Assembly (NCBI GenBank): GCA_963969525.1
Contig: OZ018392.1
Span: forward strand, 35,778,936-35,842,935
DNA length: 64,000 nt
DNA from: Ontholestes murinus
Taxonomy: Eukaryota; Arthropoda; Insecta; Coleoptera; Staphylinidae
Reading direction: 5' to 3'
This document shows positions 11,213-21,989 of this stretch, piece after piece. Below the pieces are notes generated by a model, which was not told the origin of the DNA, did not search any database, and worked only from the letters and a program-made list of their open reading frames with translations. The stretch's first letter is position 1. Every line of letters begins with the position of its first letter. Both the position numbers and the translations under genes were made by a program.

Positions 11213-11600
11213 GGTCCTCTTACCCCCTTTACAATTCTCTCCGTAACGAGATACGTGCGGGCATAGCGCTATAGTACCAAAGCGCTCCTCACTACCCTTC
11301 CCGCTAGCGCCACCGTCGCTCGCACCACTGCCATTAAATAACTCCACCGGTCCCTATAATAATCAAAGTTCTACAAGCTCTCAGCTAGACCAGTTGTCTG
11401 AACCCTTGTGTGGTCGGAGTTGTTAATACTAGGATACCACTCCCTTGTGTGGACAGTACCTGAAACCGCCGCCGTGCCGATTCCCTGAGTGGACCAGCTG
11501 CCGATACTCGCCCGAATTCGAGATTCAAATAATTTGTACATATTGTGTATATTTTTTCCATTTGGAAATAAACTCTTTTAAGCCAACCGCCTACATAGTA
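11213..11600 (+). repeat. Probable 3' LTR remnant of the gypsy element
   Basis: A GC-rich non-coding tail follows integrase. It contains a repeated CCCTTGTGTGG word (about 11404 and 11442) and a possible polyadenylation signal, AAATAAA, near 11567. No matching 5' LTR is in the window, so the boundaries are estimates. Confidence 0.5.
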
Positions 11601-11639
11601 TTTTTTAGAAACTTTCTATCATTATATGTTTATTCAGAT

Positions 11640-11780
11640 TAAATCATATTTTTATAACTTTTTAACAATCCTTCTTTCATATTCTAGAAACTTCAGAAAT
11701 GTATTCTCCAAATTATGGTAGCTAAGTCTAAGAGTTCAAACAATTTCCAGCATTTTTTTCATAGCTATTATAAATTGATA
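11640..11780. repeat. Degenerate AT-rich dispersed repeat (short copy)
   Basis: Words TTCTAGAAACTTC and ATTTCCAGCATTTTTTTC match the family at 3720-4540. Confidence 0.4.
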
Positions 11781-11806
11781 GACGTAGAGTAATATAAATA
11801 ATTATA

Positions 11807-11982
11807 GTCCATCCGTTGGATCTTCCGCCCTACGTCACAAAATATCGCTTCAAGAAACGACACAAAAACATTCAGTCTGATAAAGTAAACCAAATGCGTT
11901 GAAAAAAGAACGCACTGTAAAACTTTCGTTGTTTTTTGAAACGATAGTTTGTGACGTACGACAGAAGATCCAATGGGCAGAC
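11807..11982. mobile_element. MITE with TA target duplication
   Basis: The 176-bp element begins GTCCATCCGTTGGATCTTC and ends GAAGATCCAATGGGCAGAC. The terminal inverted repeats extend imperfectly for about 55 bp and include TACGTCACAAA. TA dinucleotides at 11805-11806 and 11983-11984 flank it. There is no coding capacity. A TA target suggests mobilisation by a Tc1/mariner-type transposase. Confidence 0.75.
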
Positions 11983-12179
11983 TACATGCATGATATTTGT
12001 AAATAGTTAATAAAAGCTAAAATGAAAGCATATGAACTTACCCTACAAAAAAAGACTCACATAACAAGTGTTGCATTAATTTTTAAGCTATCATTATAAT
12101 AGTTTAGAGAAAACTTTTTAAAATAAAATCAGTTAAATATTTAATATAATTAATTAAGTGAATTATTCAGGTGATGAAT

Positions 12180-12420
12180 TTTGTATTGTGAGGCAGTTGG
12201 TGTCGATTAATTAGCTTTATCAAGGACGTCTCATTAATATTTATTATTAGATTCATAAATGTAAATTAACGTTTTCACCCTGGGCACAATGTCTCCGAGC
12301 AATTAAAGCGAGAAGATGCAAACTCGACGATGAAAAAAATACAATTGCTTGTTTTGCCTTTACACAACCACCAGTTTACCTTGTTAAACCTCCCATGCGG
12401 TTACTGAATTTCAAATTTTA
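12180..12420. other. Moderate-GC unique island, candidate conserved non-coding DNA
   Basis: It contains TTAATTAGC, clustered AATTAAAGCGAG and CAATTGCTTGTTTTGCC words, and no repeat family match. No coding frame. A regulatory role is inference only. Confidence 0.3.
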
Positions 12421-12699
12421 TGCGAAACTCAGTTTATAATTGAGTATTAAATAAATAATATACTTATAACGCCGATAATTTAATTTATTTGAAAAGCTTA
12501 ATTTACATTTTATAACTTAATTTTGTTGTGTTTATGATTAAACTGACTTTACTTTTCAATACTTATAAGAATAATCATTTTCGATATATTATGATTTTGT
12601 TGAATAGCTGATTGAACTGATTTTAGTGTCGAATACCTAATAATAAAAATGTCTGTTATTTTATAATTTTGTTGGGTTTACGTTTTGCGCAGTACTAAA

Positions 12700-12960
12700 T
12701 TTACAATCGCTTGACTCTAGGGAGCAGTAGAGTGAAAATGAAAAGTGTGCCCTTAATTTTAATTTCGCCGCAGGATGAAAAACGGCATTAACCCGAATAA
12801 AGTAAGAAATCTAATACCCACTGACAATTTATATATATGAACGCCTTTATGCTATGGATTACGTGATGTGAAAACCGCATCCCTCCGAAGGTGGAATCAA
12901 TTTCTCTGATACACTGTAATCGGCGATTATCGTCCCCCTGGAGGGATTCCGCTTAATACC
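12700..12960. other. Moderate-GC unique island
   Basis: Repeat-free sequence with CG-containing words (for example CCCTCCGAAGG and CGGCGATTATCGTCC). No ORF. Probably unique host intergenic or intronic DNA. Confidence 0.3.
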
Positions 12961-12982
12961 ACTAAATGGAAAGAAATATCTC

Positions 12983-13006
<24 letters not shown>
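12983..13006. repeat. (TA)n microsatellite
   Basis: Twelve uninterrupted TA-type dinucleotides. Confidence 0.95.
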
Positions 13007-13009
<3 letters not shown>

Positions 13010-13013
<4 letters not shown>

Positions 13014-14500
13014 ATTTTCGGTAGCTAATCTCGCCAAATATTCCCCGGAGATTTTTTCAGGGGAATTATCAAATGCTATTAAAAGTCTTTGAGGGATGAT
13101 GATATTATATCCTATTGAAGATGATGTATTGTGAGTCCTAAAATAATTTAAAAATTGAATCAATATTGAGCTATTTTTTTTTAATTGAGGAATTTGGTAA
13201 GATGATTTTTATTCCTTTCTTTCATAAAAATCAACTACAATCATCTAATCTGATCTAATTTTATTACGTAATTAATTATAGACTAATGTGGTAAAAGGTA
13301 AACGGCGACAACATTCAAGAATTAATTATTTTTTGAAAGAAAGTACATAATTATAATATCTCTGAACATTGGCTTAAGGTGTTTGCAGAGGTATTATATG
13401 TATGCGACAGTATTAAGATTGTTCGCAATCAAACCGGGGAATATATTGCGGCTTAATAGTCCCTGCATATTATGTAAACAGGAATAGTCTTGGATTCCGA
13501 TGTCGGTGATGTGCAAGGCAGAAATTCCAATAAGCTAACTGCACAATTTCCACAGGAAATCAATACGTTCCTATACTATCTACTTTATTGTGAAACCATA
13601 AGTATTATTTCCACGTTTCATAATTTTAAGATTTAATGGATATTTTGAATAATATTTTTTAATTTAAAAAATTCTTTTAAAATAAAATTAACAGGATAAA
13701 ATATCCAACATTGATGAAATTTAAAATTGGCTTCACCAAAAAATAATTTTAGATTGGTACAGACAAAAATGACTTCACTTTTCAAAAAAATATAGCTTAC
13801 AGAAGTTAAAAAAAAATTAAAATCAGGTTAAACAGTTAAATTTTATCAAATAATAATTTACAACAAAATAACAGACATGGGAAATTATTGTAGTTGCGAT
13901 ATTTTTTTAAATTGTTTATGGAAATATACGTTTTAATTTTTTGAATAAAATATCTATTTAAAAATACAGTAATCATGATATGGCTTTAGATACTAAACAC
14001 AACCTTCAAACTTATGTTTCATTCCTGGTCGGAGGGGCTACGAAATGGAAAAACTTGACCCAACGAAAGTATTTTCTTTTAAATACAAAAACGATGACGT
14101 GGCCATCATAAACCTTATCGAGAAAACAGATGAATGAATATTTCTAATAATAATAAAGAAAAGCAGCATATTTTAACCAGCGTACTAGTGACCTAGATTA
14201 ATGGGTAATTTGTTAAGTTAGGTTGGGAATATGAGATGGCATTGTATTGATTATTGTGGTAGATTAAGAAAATGCTAGAATAAATAATGATCAAGAGAAG
14301 TTAATATTGGATTTCTTATAGTTTAAAATAACAAATAATACAAAATCGGAAATGTAGTTGAAATTGACAAAGTGACAAAACAATTGAAGTTTCTAATAGA
14401 AAACAAATTTTTAAAAGACAATTGATTTAAAAAATTTTAATTTCATTCATCAACAACAAATTGCTAAAAATACTAAAATACTTCATAAAATATATATCTG
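13010..14500. other. Intergenic stretch without genes
   Basis: The sequence is mostly AT-rich with a less AT-rich unique patch at 13380-13600. A word at 14086-14113 (GATGACGTGGCCATCATA) is nearly repeated at 16878-16903, hinting at a shared repeat end. Nothing coding seen. Confidence 0.4.
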
Positions 14501-14554
14501 AAAGTAAAAAAAACTACTCAGGCACTCTATGATATATTATGGGGTAGGCAAGAA

Positions 14555-14650
14555 CCTCAATGCTTCCTGCTTTGCCTGAATGCCTCAATGGACCAGTTAG
14601 TAGAGCACTGGACAGACAATCCAGAGGTCGCATGTTCAGCTACATTTTAG
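14555..14650 (+). mobile_element. tRNA-derived SINE head
   Basis: The segment reads like a decayed tRNA: an A-box-like CCAGTTAGTAGAGCACTGGA, an anticodon-stem-like GGACAGACAATCC, AGAGGTCGC, and a degraded B box (GCATGTTCAGC). No acceptor-stem closure is evident, so it is a pseudo-tRNA promoter of a SINE and not a functional tRNA gene. The SINE body and tail are not defined. Confidence 0.55.
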
Positions 14651-14659
14651 AATTTGATC

Positions 14660-15620
14660 TTTGTTATATGCCATTTTATTTGTCATCTGTTATGTGGCAT
14701 AACGCAGTCACCAAAATCTGTTACATTATCACATTTTATATGTCAATTATTAAGCCATACATAATTTGACCTGTTTCTGTCTATCATTTTGCCTTATATT
14801 TTTAAATATAAATCAATTTGAGTGTGTTTTGTTTTTGTAAGACTTTTTATATCGTATTGCATCTGTTATTCATCATCTATCATTTGTTGTTTGTTATCTC
14901 TTATCTACATTCTTTATTTTTATCAACGGCTATCTATTATCTATCGTCTATATTCTGACATCTGTCACGTGTAGTTGTTTTACCACGTCATCTTATATAT
15001 TTCATGTACTATATCATGTATAAACTAACATCGGTTAGGATATATTCTTTAATTTGTCTTGAAAGGCATATATATTTTTAACACGTTTTATCTATCATAA
15101 ATCATTTATAATCTGTTATCTTTTACCTGTCATATACACAGTGCTCATAACAAATCCCATTTCAAATTCACTTTAACTTTCTTTTTTCATTTTTAAGATA
15201 TTTTAAAATGATTTTCAAAGATATATAACATGCCTGAAAATTTTTAGTTATAAGCAAAATATTAATAAAAACGTAAATTAATCTTTAATATGAAATAAGT
15301 AGGCTATACAATTAAACACCAATGACAAATGAATGTGAAACGTCATTCTAAGTAATAATGTAAAATAAAGAAACGATACTGACATTTAATTTCATTATTA
15401 AACCATGGAATTAAACATCAGTGTGAAACAATGGAACAAAACGATAACCTGTCAAGTACAATTATCACTGCAGAGATAAATCAATTTAAACCCAGTATCT
15501 ACTTGTAGTTAGTGATAAGTATTTTTTTTATTATCAAGTATTATGATTTAAAAGAATTGATAATGGCACACCCATATTCAAACAAAGAAAAAGTTAATTA
15601 ATAAATAATATAAGTAATTT
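14660..15620. other. AT-rich stretch, nothing recognised
   Basis: Pyrimidine-rich words (ATCTGTTATC, ATCTATTATC) recur loosely at 14860-15130. No coding or RNA feature supported. Confidence 0.4.
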
Positions 15621-15629
15621 TATAACAAA

Positions 15630-15675
15630 GCTGTACTAAAGAGATTCAAAGATCGAAACACGTGTCTGGAGATGA
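15630..15675 (+). ncRNA. Hammerhead-like relic (GAAACACGTGTC)
   Basis: GATTCAAAGATC forms a short stem, followed by GAAA, a minimal AC/GT stem III around ACGT, and a C at the cleavage position. The upstream CUGANGA core is not intact. The same CGAAACACGTGTC word occurs in reverse complement at about 53870. Confidence 0.35.
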
Positions 15676-15817
15676 TTATAAACTTGAATACTAGATTTTT
15701 AAATTGCTTTTGCTAATTTAATTTAATAAAATCAGTTTAAAATCAATATTTGTTCATAATTTTTCATGTTATAGTCACTTTCAAATAATCTAAAGTACAT
15801 TTTATTATTTATTAGTA

Positions 15818-16560
15818 TTAGCCAGAGAAGTAGTTGTTTCAAAATTAATTTGTTTTTGTAGTCTTAGTAAGACTCATTGCTGTAGATTTTTGAAAAATTG
15901 TCGTATTTTTAAACGAATAAAAGTTAATATGTTGGGCGTGTATTTAAAAGCAAATAGAAACACTGAAAATGTATGCACGAGGTATGCAGAGCATTTTCCA
16001 GAAAGACAACCACACAGGACAATTTTTACAAGACTAGTTAGCAATTTACAGAACTTTGGTACCTTCGAACAAAAATTTAATGATACTTATACACGTCGAA
16101 ATAATATTTTGCAGAATGTTACGAACAATTACAGCATATCAGTTCGACGTGTAGCTCGAGAAACAGGGTTTTCAAAATCCACTGTTCACAGAACCTTGAA
16201 GAAAAACAAGTATCACCCTAACAAACCAACAATTGTACTAGTTTTAAGTGATAATGACTGTCACCGAAGATTGCAGTTTAGCAGGTAGTACCTAAACTTC
16301 CTAGGAATCTGTCCACAGTATTGGACCGATAAAACACAATTTACTAATGATGGAGTATTCAATAGGAATAACTATCATCATTGATCTACTGAAAATTCAC
16401 ATTTGATAAATCAAAGAAGATCTTGAGTTTGATTTGGTTTTAATGTCTGGTTAATTGGTATGAAATTTTGTTTACATTTTTATTTTATTTTTTGAGTTTC
16501 CTTTTTTTAGATAGTCATTTAATAGGTCCTTTCATCTTAAAAATTAAAATTGGCCAATTT
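15818..16560 (+). mobile_element. TA-targeting DDE transposon, 5' half (HTH and start of DDE)
   Basis: The left TIR begins TTAGCCAGAGAAGTAGTTG after a TA (15816-15817). An open frame (15890-16288) encodes an insect-type helix-turn-helix N-terminus: RTIFTRLVSNLQNFGTFEQ followed by RRVARETGFSKSTVHR. Past a stop, the DDE part starts with QYWTDKTQFTNDG, containing the first catalytic Asp, then FGFNVWLIG and, frameshifted, DSHLIGPFIL. The rest is lost. The layout matches the DUF4817-plus-DDE insect transposases, probably of the IS630/Tc1/mariner group. The same TIR lies at 26915 and 40708. Confidence 0.75.
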
Positions 16561-17560
16561 TGTTTTTTTTTTTAAATATCTTAAAATTTGCTCTATCTCT
16601 TGTAATAACAGAGATACCAATGGTGAGCATCGATAGTTTAATTATCACCTACAGCTATTGATGTCATGGTAAGAAAATTATATATGTCAAAAGCATGTCA
16701 TGTCATCCACCATGTATTAGTTAAAACTGTTATCCCTCTTAACCTTCATTCATTCATTCTCTGCCATCAGCCAGATGTACAGATCATCTGTAATTATTTA
16801 CAGATGATCTGTCATCTGTAAATAATTATGAGGTATATTTAAGGAATAACAGATGTTTGAGTTTTGATGCCATATTTACAAAAAGACGATGTGGCCATCA
16901 TAGTACTTTCCCCTGTAATTTTTCGAAAACAAAATCGTGTTATAGAGAAATCTGTAAAAACTACCGACTGAACCAACTGAAGTTATAATCACTTTGTAAA
17001 TTTCGGTAAATGAAATACGATAACACTTTCAAATATTTATTTTGCTGTTCGCGACAATTGTTCCGACAAATTCAACTATTCAGTTATGAAGTTATAATAT
17101 AAATAAGGCTGTAAGAGTTATACATCCCTGATAGTAAGAAATATATATGGCGACGGTAAAATTGAAGCAAACAAATTTAGTTTGACTGTTAATACATTTG
17201 ATGAAATATCGGTTCTATTCTGAAATATTTTATATTTCAGTCGCAGTTTTACTTTCCCTTCATTTTCATTGAAAATCATGAGATTTATGCAAAAAAGATT
17301 ACATGATTACCTTTATATTGGTCATTTGAAGACAAAATATTTTTTTTACGAATCGTCATCGTTTTCACTCTAGAATATGTGTTTAATTTTATTTTATATG
17401 TCATAAATCAATTAGATCTAACAAATAATTAAATTATACATATTTTGTTTAGAATCCAATTTTTTTTCAAAATTCTTTTTTTTACCCGATCTTATTACAT
17501 ATACATAATTTTACAAAAAACCTTCAAACAAATTTTTAAGATAACGATCAAGTAATAGTA
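16560..17560. other. AT-rich stretch with a short ATCTGT inverted repeat
   Basis: At about 16777-16820 ACAGATCATCTGTAA and TTACAGATGATCTGT form a small inverted repeat. Nothing coding. The 16878 word is shared with 14086. Confidence 0.4.
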
Positions 17561-18560
17561 TATTATTAAACGAGTGGTAATGTAGGCAATAACTCACGCG
17601 GATGAATCCAAGTGAGTTGTTGCAATTGCCACGAGTTTAATACTATACTTTATCTACGACAATAACAATTTTTAGTAAAATATTTTACTTAATGCAATAT
17701 TTACTATGTTCGGGAATTGCGCTGTGACAATTTTTTGACATTTGTCAATTTTTAGCTAACCTGAAAATATATAATTCGTAGCGTGAGTTATGATTCATCT
17801 CACGCTATTAAATTATTTTTACTAATCTAGATTAATAATAAATATATAACCCAATAGGAGTAGATAAACATATTTTTTCTACTCCCATAGTAGTAAGTAG
17901 GCAATAACGCAATCGTTTGTTGATTAGTAACCATGGCATTATGATACATGCACGTAATGAAGAAAAAACTAGCACGTAATATATAACGTAACTATTATTA
18001 TTCAAATCAAGTAGCCTAGACAAATTAATTTGACATTTATCGTTGTTGAATACATATTACATTGACGTTATTTTGGTTTAATTATTGTTAATAATTCATT
18101 TATTCATTGTTAAAATGAGTGAAAGTGACTCCACAGAAGAAATTGTTGGAACTCCACAGAAATTAGGCAACTAGCAGAACATACCACAGCGGACCTTCTC
18201 CTGGAAAAATCCAAAGAGCGTTATGAAGTGGTTTACGGTAAATTCATGGATTGGCGTATGAATAGTGTTCAGTCTTCGGAAAATGTATTATTAGCCTATT
18301 TTGGGGAAATAAGTAAGAAATACAAACCCTCATCTCTTTGGGCCATGTATTTGATGCTGCGAAGTGTGTTAATAGTAAACATAACCTCAATATTGCAAAG
18401 TATTCCAAATTATAATGAATGGGAGTAGAAAAAGTATAGTACACAACTCGAGTTGTAAGTCACTTACGTACTCGTGGAATTACTGCACTCGCCTAACGGC
18501 TCGTGTGCAACTTTTTCCACTCGTACGTAATATATGACTTACAACTCTCGTTATGTAATA
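17560..18560 (+). mobile_element. Crypton-like element fragment
   Basis: Several small inverted repeats surround a recombinase-like frame: GGCAATAACTCAC with GTGAGTTGTTGC at 17585-17620, TAGCGTGAG with CTCACGCTA at 17779-17809, and the ACTCGAGTTGTAAGTCACTT region (18446-18465), matched in inverse at 18520-18550. The coding part lies at 18115-18427. I see no clean target duplication, so element limits are approximate. Confidence 0.5.
18115..18427 (+). pseudogene. Tyrosine recombinase N-terminal (SAM-like) domain, Crypton type
   Basis: A start MSESDSTEEIVGTPQK at 18115 ends in a stop, and the reading resumes one frame over with LLLEKSKERYEVVYGKFMDW. ENVLLAYFGEISKKYKPSSL and WAMYLMLRSVL follow. 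This matches the core-DNA-binding domain of insect Crypton-like tyrosine recombinases, which normally runs straight into a catalytic R...HxxR...Y domain. Here a stop at 18426 follows NYNEWE, so the whole catalytic domain is missing. The family call is from remembered family sequence patterns and would benefit from a profile search. Confidence 0.6.
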
Positions 18561-19992
18561 TACTATTATTATTTCCTTTTCATAAACTCCTTGATTTTCG
18601 AATGGAAAATAAATTAATACATTTGATTTCTTTGTTTCCCGATATAATTTTAAATATAATGAAAATAACAAAAACGTTCAAAAAACATTTTAGATACCCT
18701 TAAAATGAACCATTTATTAATAGAAAATACTCCTTGATTTTCGAAAAATATTAATAATATGTCTTTATTCCATGGACTGTGCACATATTTACATATAAAT
18801 GAAATAAACAGTATTGGGCGCATATACAACAATTAATTATTTATTTAATTATATAAATTTGTTGATATAATAGAACAACTTATTTAGTAAAAAATGGTTC
18901 AATTTTTGTTTAAAACGTAATGTTGATGAGATATTTTTAATATTCTCAAGAAGGGCGTTGAAAAATTTAGGTCCTAAAATATTTGGTAAACGTTTTCTTT
19001 AAGCGGCAGCATGAGATGTATATCTCGTTATTTATTATAAAGTTATGCCTATTTTTGAAAGTGTATATCATTAATTCATACATTAATAAACATGGATAAG
19101 GCAGAATCCTAAATATTTGAAAATATGGCTTGCATGATTGTGTTTGAGGTACACCAGACATAGACATAATTATTCTTTTTTGTACATCGAATACAGATCG
19201 CTAATGTTCTGAGGTACCCCAAAAACATAAACCATGTACCAAGTGCGATTGAACAAATGTATTATAAATATGTAATATAAATATGTAGTATTTAATAATT
19301 TTCTCAAACATTTCATCTTATATGAAGTTTTGTTTAGGCATTTAATTACACTATCACACTGTTGTTTCCAATCATTACAAGTCCTAAAAACTTAAGCTAA
19401 ATGGGTCCTAAAATCGACCTAATGCTAACGTTAAGAGGTTCGGATAGTGAATCATTGCCGTTTTTATTATCTCTAATACGTACACGTTGGCTTCTATTTT
19501 CCAGATATTAGCAGAATCAACTTTAAGCAATTCTTCTGATACCATATTTATCCAATTTTCCTAATAAGTATTCAATGTTAACGCAATCGAATGCCCGACT
19601 TCAGTCTAAAAAGAACCACTATCTAGATATTTTATAATAGTGTTATAATATCCGTGTTGGTTTTTAATAAGTACATCATTTTTCTTAATGAATTTTAATA
19701 AACGATCTACCATACAAAGTTCGATATTTTGTGGCATAATAATGACCGACATAATAAAACAGGCCTGTAGTTATTAATGTTTTGGCATTCACCTTTCTTA
19801 TGTATAGGAGTAACTATGCTAAGTTATAGTCTGTTTAGAAACTTGCCTGTTTCAAGTGAAATGTTTATCAGATATGCCAATGGTTGTAATAATTGATTGG
19901 CAATCCTTTTAATAACTTGGTCTAGTACATCATCGAAGCCAGGTGATTGATTACATTTTAATTTTTGTAATGTACCTAACATTTCCATTTCA

Positions 19993-20132
19993 TCATAATG
20001 ATGGTTGCGACCGTTACTATGAAATAATGAACACTGAATAAAACACTTACTATGTTTTTAACCACTATAATTATAGTGATAGTGACTATAATTATAGTGG
20101 TTAAAAACATAGTAAGTGTTTTATCCAGTGTT
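19993..20132. mobile_element. Palindromic insertion 3 with 13-bp target duplication
   Basis: Arms 20026-20077 and 20085-20136 pair over 52 bp with one mismatch and a 7-nt loop. A single-copy tail with ATGGTTGCGACCGTTA lies on the left (19993-20025). CATTTCCATTTCA flanks the insert at 19980-19992 and 20133-20145. The host frame (TEMEM...) is continuous across the empty site. The tail word is nearly repeated at 56533-56550. Confidence 0.65.
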
Positions 20133-20355
20133 CATTTCCATTTCAGTAAATGGTTCTATAAATATGCTGTTTGGAATAGTTCCTAGAGTTGAGTTCGGTG
20201 ACTGATTTATGATAATTATAGTGATAGTGACTATAATTATAGTGGTTAAAAACATAGTAAGTGTTTTATCCAGTGTTCATTTCCATTTCAGTAAATGGTT
20301 CTATAAATATGCTGTTTGGAATAGTTCCTAGAGTTGAGTTCGGTGACTGATTTAT
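20067..20355. repeat. 145-bp tandem duplication covering half of the palindrome
   Basis: The unit 20067-20211 is repeated without visible change at 20212-20355. It contains the right arm of palindromic insertion 3 and adjacent RT-element sequence. It arose after the insertion. Confidence 0.85.
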
Positions 20356-21781
20356 TCAGAAATTCGAATGAATAATAAGGGGTTGATTAACAAAAATATA
20401 TTAAATTCTTTGGCAAGATGTGCGGGATTGGACAAAATAACCCCATTTTTGTTTTGTTTAATATTATTTTTTTGATTTTTGTTTTATCGGAGAGTTCATT
20501 AATGACCTCCCATGTAGTTTTTTTGTGTATTCTCTGATGCCATTTTTTTTGATAAAAATATATTTTCCTTACGTAAATTAGTATTATGTTGCTTCTTTTG
20601 TTTAAGATATTCTGTTTTATATTGAGGAAAGGATGTAAGCATTATATAATTTCAAACTAGAGATTGTTACTGTAGAGTTTACCCATGTTTTTTTTTGTTT
20701 TCAGGAATGGTTAATTTAAACATTGGAAAACTCCTATTGAAATGGTGCAAAAAGGTATTGTAAAATATATTAAATTTATCGTTAAAATCATTTGCTGAAT
20801 ACATATCTAACCAATCTTCCTTTTTTGAAATAGCGACGAACTTATTCTTATTAAGTTGATTATATGATCTGCGACTCTTTCTATCTACAATCTTTTTAGG
20901 GACTAATACATTTATTTTTCACAAAAGTGTTTCATGGTCAGATATACGATTAGTAATAGTTTTATAAGTAAATGAATATGATGTAGAAGTCGATATTGTG
21001 ATACGAGTAGGACCATTGTTTATTTATTTTATATTGAATGATTCTAGTACACTAGTAAGTTTGTTCATATTTATGGAATTCACCATTGAATCTATATTAA
21101 AGTCGCCACATAATATAATTCGTATCTGTACAGAAAACAACCTTTCAAGCAATGCCTGCAGCTAAGATAAAAATGTGTTTATACAAACTGCAGGTGGCCG
21201 ATATATAGTAAAGAATATTCTGTTTTCCATTGATTCGCCACAAAGCTCAAGAACATTGTCTATAACGTAGATTTTATGTCTAACGATAATAATAATACGC
21301 CTTGTCGGCAGTAGAGATATAGATATAATTATTAATATTATTAGTTAAAAGAAAATTATTATCTAGCCACGTTTCTGTTAGACAAATAAATTTAGTATTT
21401 AACATATGTTCATCTATTACACGTTGATCTATTTTTTCATTTGTTAAGATCTTATATTCAATATATAAAAATCGCAAGTTACTTCACCAATTTCCTGGAT
21501 TACTGATGAGATTACATTTTCGGTCATATTTGTTTTTTTGTTTGGGTTTCGATAGGAAATTTAATAAATGATCGATTCCTACATTAGCAGGCCAGGTGTT
21601 TGGAATAATAATAACATTCTCATGCATTTTGGAAACGGTTACTTAAAAGAACTACAAATATCTAGTGTAATGGAGTTTTGCTTTTCACATATTACGGGAT
21701 TTTATGATTTTAAGTATTCCTGTAGGCTCTCTGCAGTGGTGTCTGGGTCCAAATTACTTATGTAATAAGTAGAGAGCGGAT

Positions 21782-21975
21782 AAAAAAGCTTAAAAAATGT
21801 GAAAAAAGGCACTTAAAAAGGCACAAAATTTAGAGAAAAAAAGCATTAAAAAAGCATAAAAACACGAAAAAAGCACTAAAAAAGCATTAAAAGGCACAAA
21901 ATTTAGAGAAAAAAAGCATTAAAAAAGCATAAAAACAGGAAAAAAGCATAAAAACACGAAAAAAGCACTAAAGAA
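21782..21975. repeat. Subterminal GCAT/GCAC-A(n) short tandem repeats, left
   Basis: Irregular repeats such as AAAAAGCATTAAAAAGCATA and AAGCACTAAAAAAGC, partly duplicated as a larger unit (AGGCACAAAATTTAGAG appears twice). Such subterminal repeats often bind hAT transposases. Confidence 0.7.
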
Positions 21976-21989
21976 AACTATATTTTCTT

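Larger units (their letters stand above)
7960..11600 (+). mobile_element. Ty3/gypsy-type LTR retrotransposon, 5'-truncated
   Basis: The order protease, RT, RNase H, integrase is the Ty3/gypsy pol order. No gag and no 5' LTR can be found upstream of 7960. GC content is clearly higher than in the neighbours, which suggests a fairly recent arrival or a different base bias. Several in-frame stops and an internal integrase deletion make it non-functional. No env-like ORF follows pol; the 11213-11600 tail looks like 3' LTR sequence. Confidence 0.85.
18850..21750 (-). pseudogene. Decayed non-LTR retrotransposon ORF2 (endonuclease, RT, C-terminus)
   Basis: On the minus strand the endonuclease starts near 21480 (FICLTETWLDNNF) and includes LCGDFNIDSMVNS near 21110. 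The linker covers 20900-20400, and RT blocks follow: LKCNQSPGFDDVLDQVI near 19950, then HKKGECQNINNYRPV and SRAFDCVNIEYLLGKL near 19600. The FADD-containing palm appears deleted. The C-terminal region is SHLVHGLCFWGTSEH, then VPQTQSCKPYFQIFRIL (19250-19080). Numerous stops and frameshifts occur. A palindromic insertion with a tandem duplication interrupts the pre-RT part. Confidence 0.8.

Noticed and set aside
11213..11600. env-like ORF downstream of gypsy pol
   Set aside because: No open frame, signal peptide or membrane segment is present; the sequence looks like LTR.
14555..14645. Functional tRNA gene
   Set aside because: Anticodon-arm-like pairing exists, but the B box is degraded and no acceptor stem closes; a SINE head fits better.
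21782..21975. CRISPR-like array
   Set aside because: Units are short, irregular, A-rich and without spacers; they are subterminal repeats of a eukaryotic DNA transposon.
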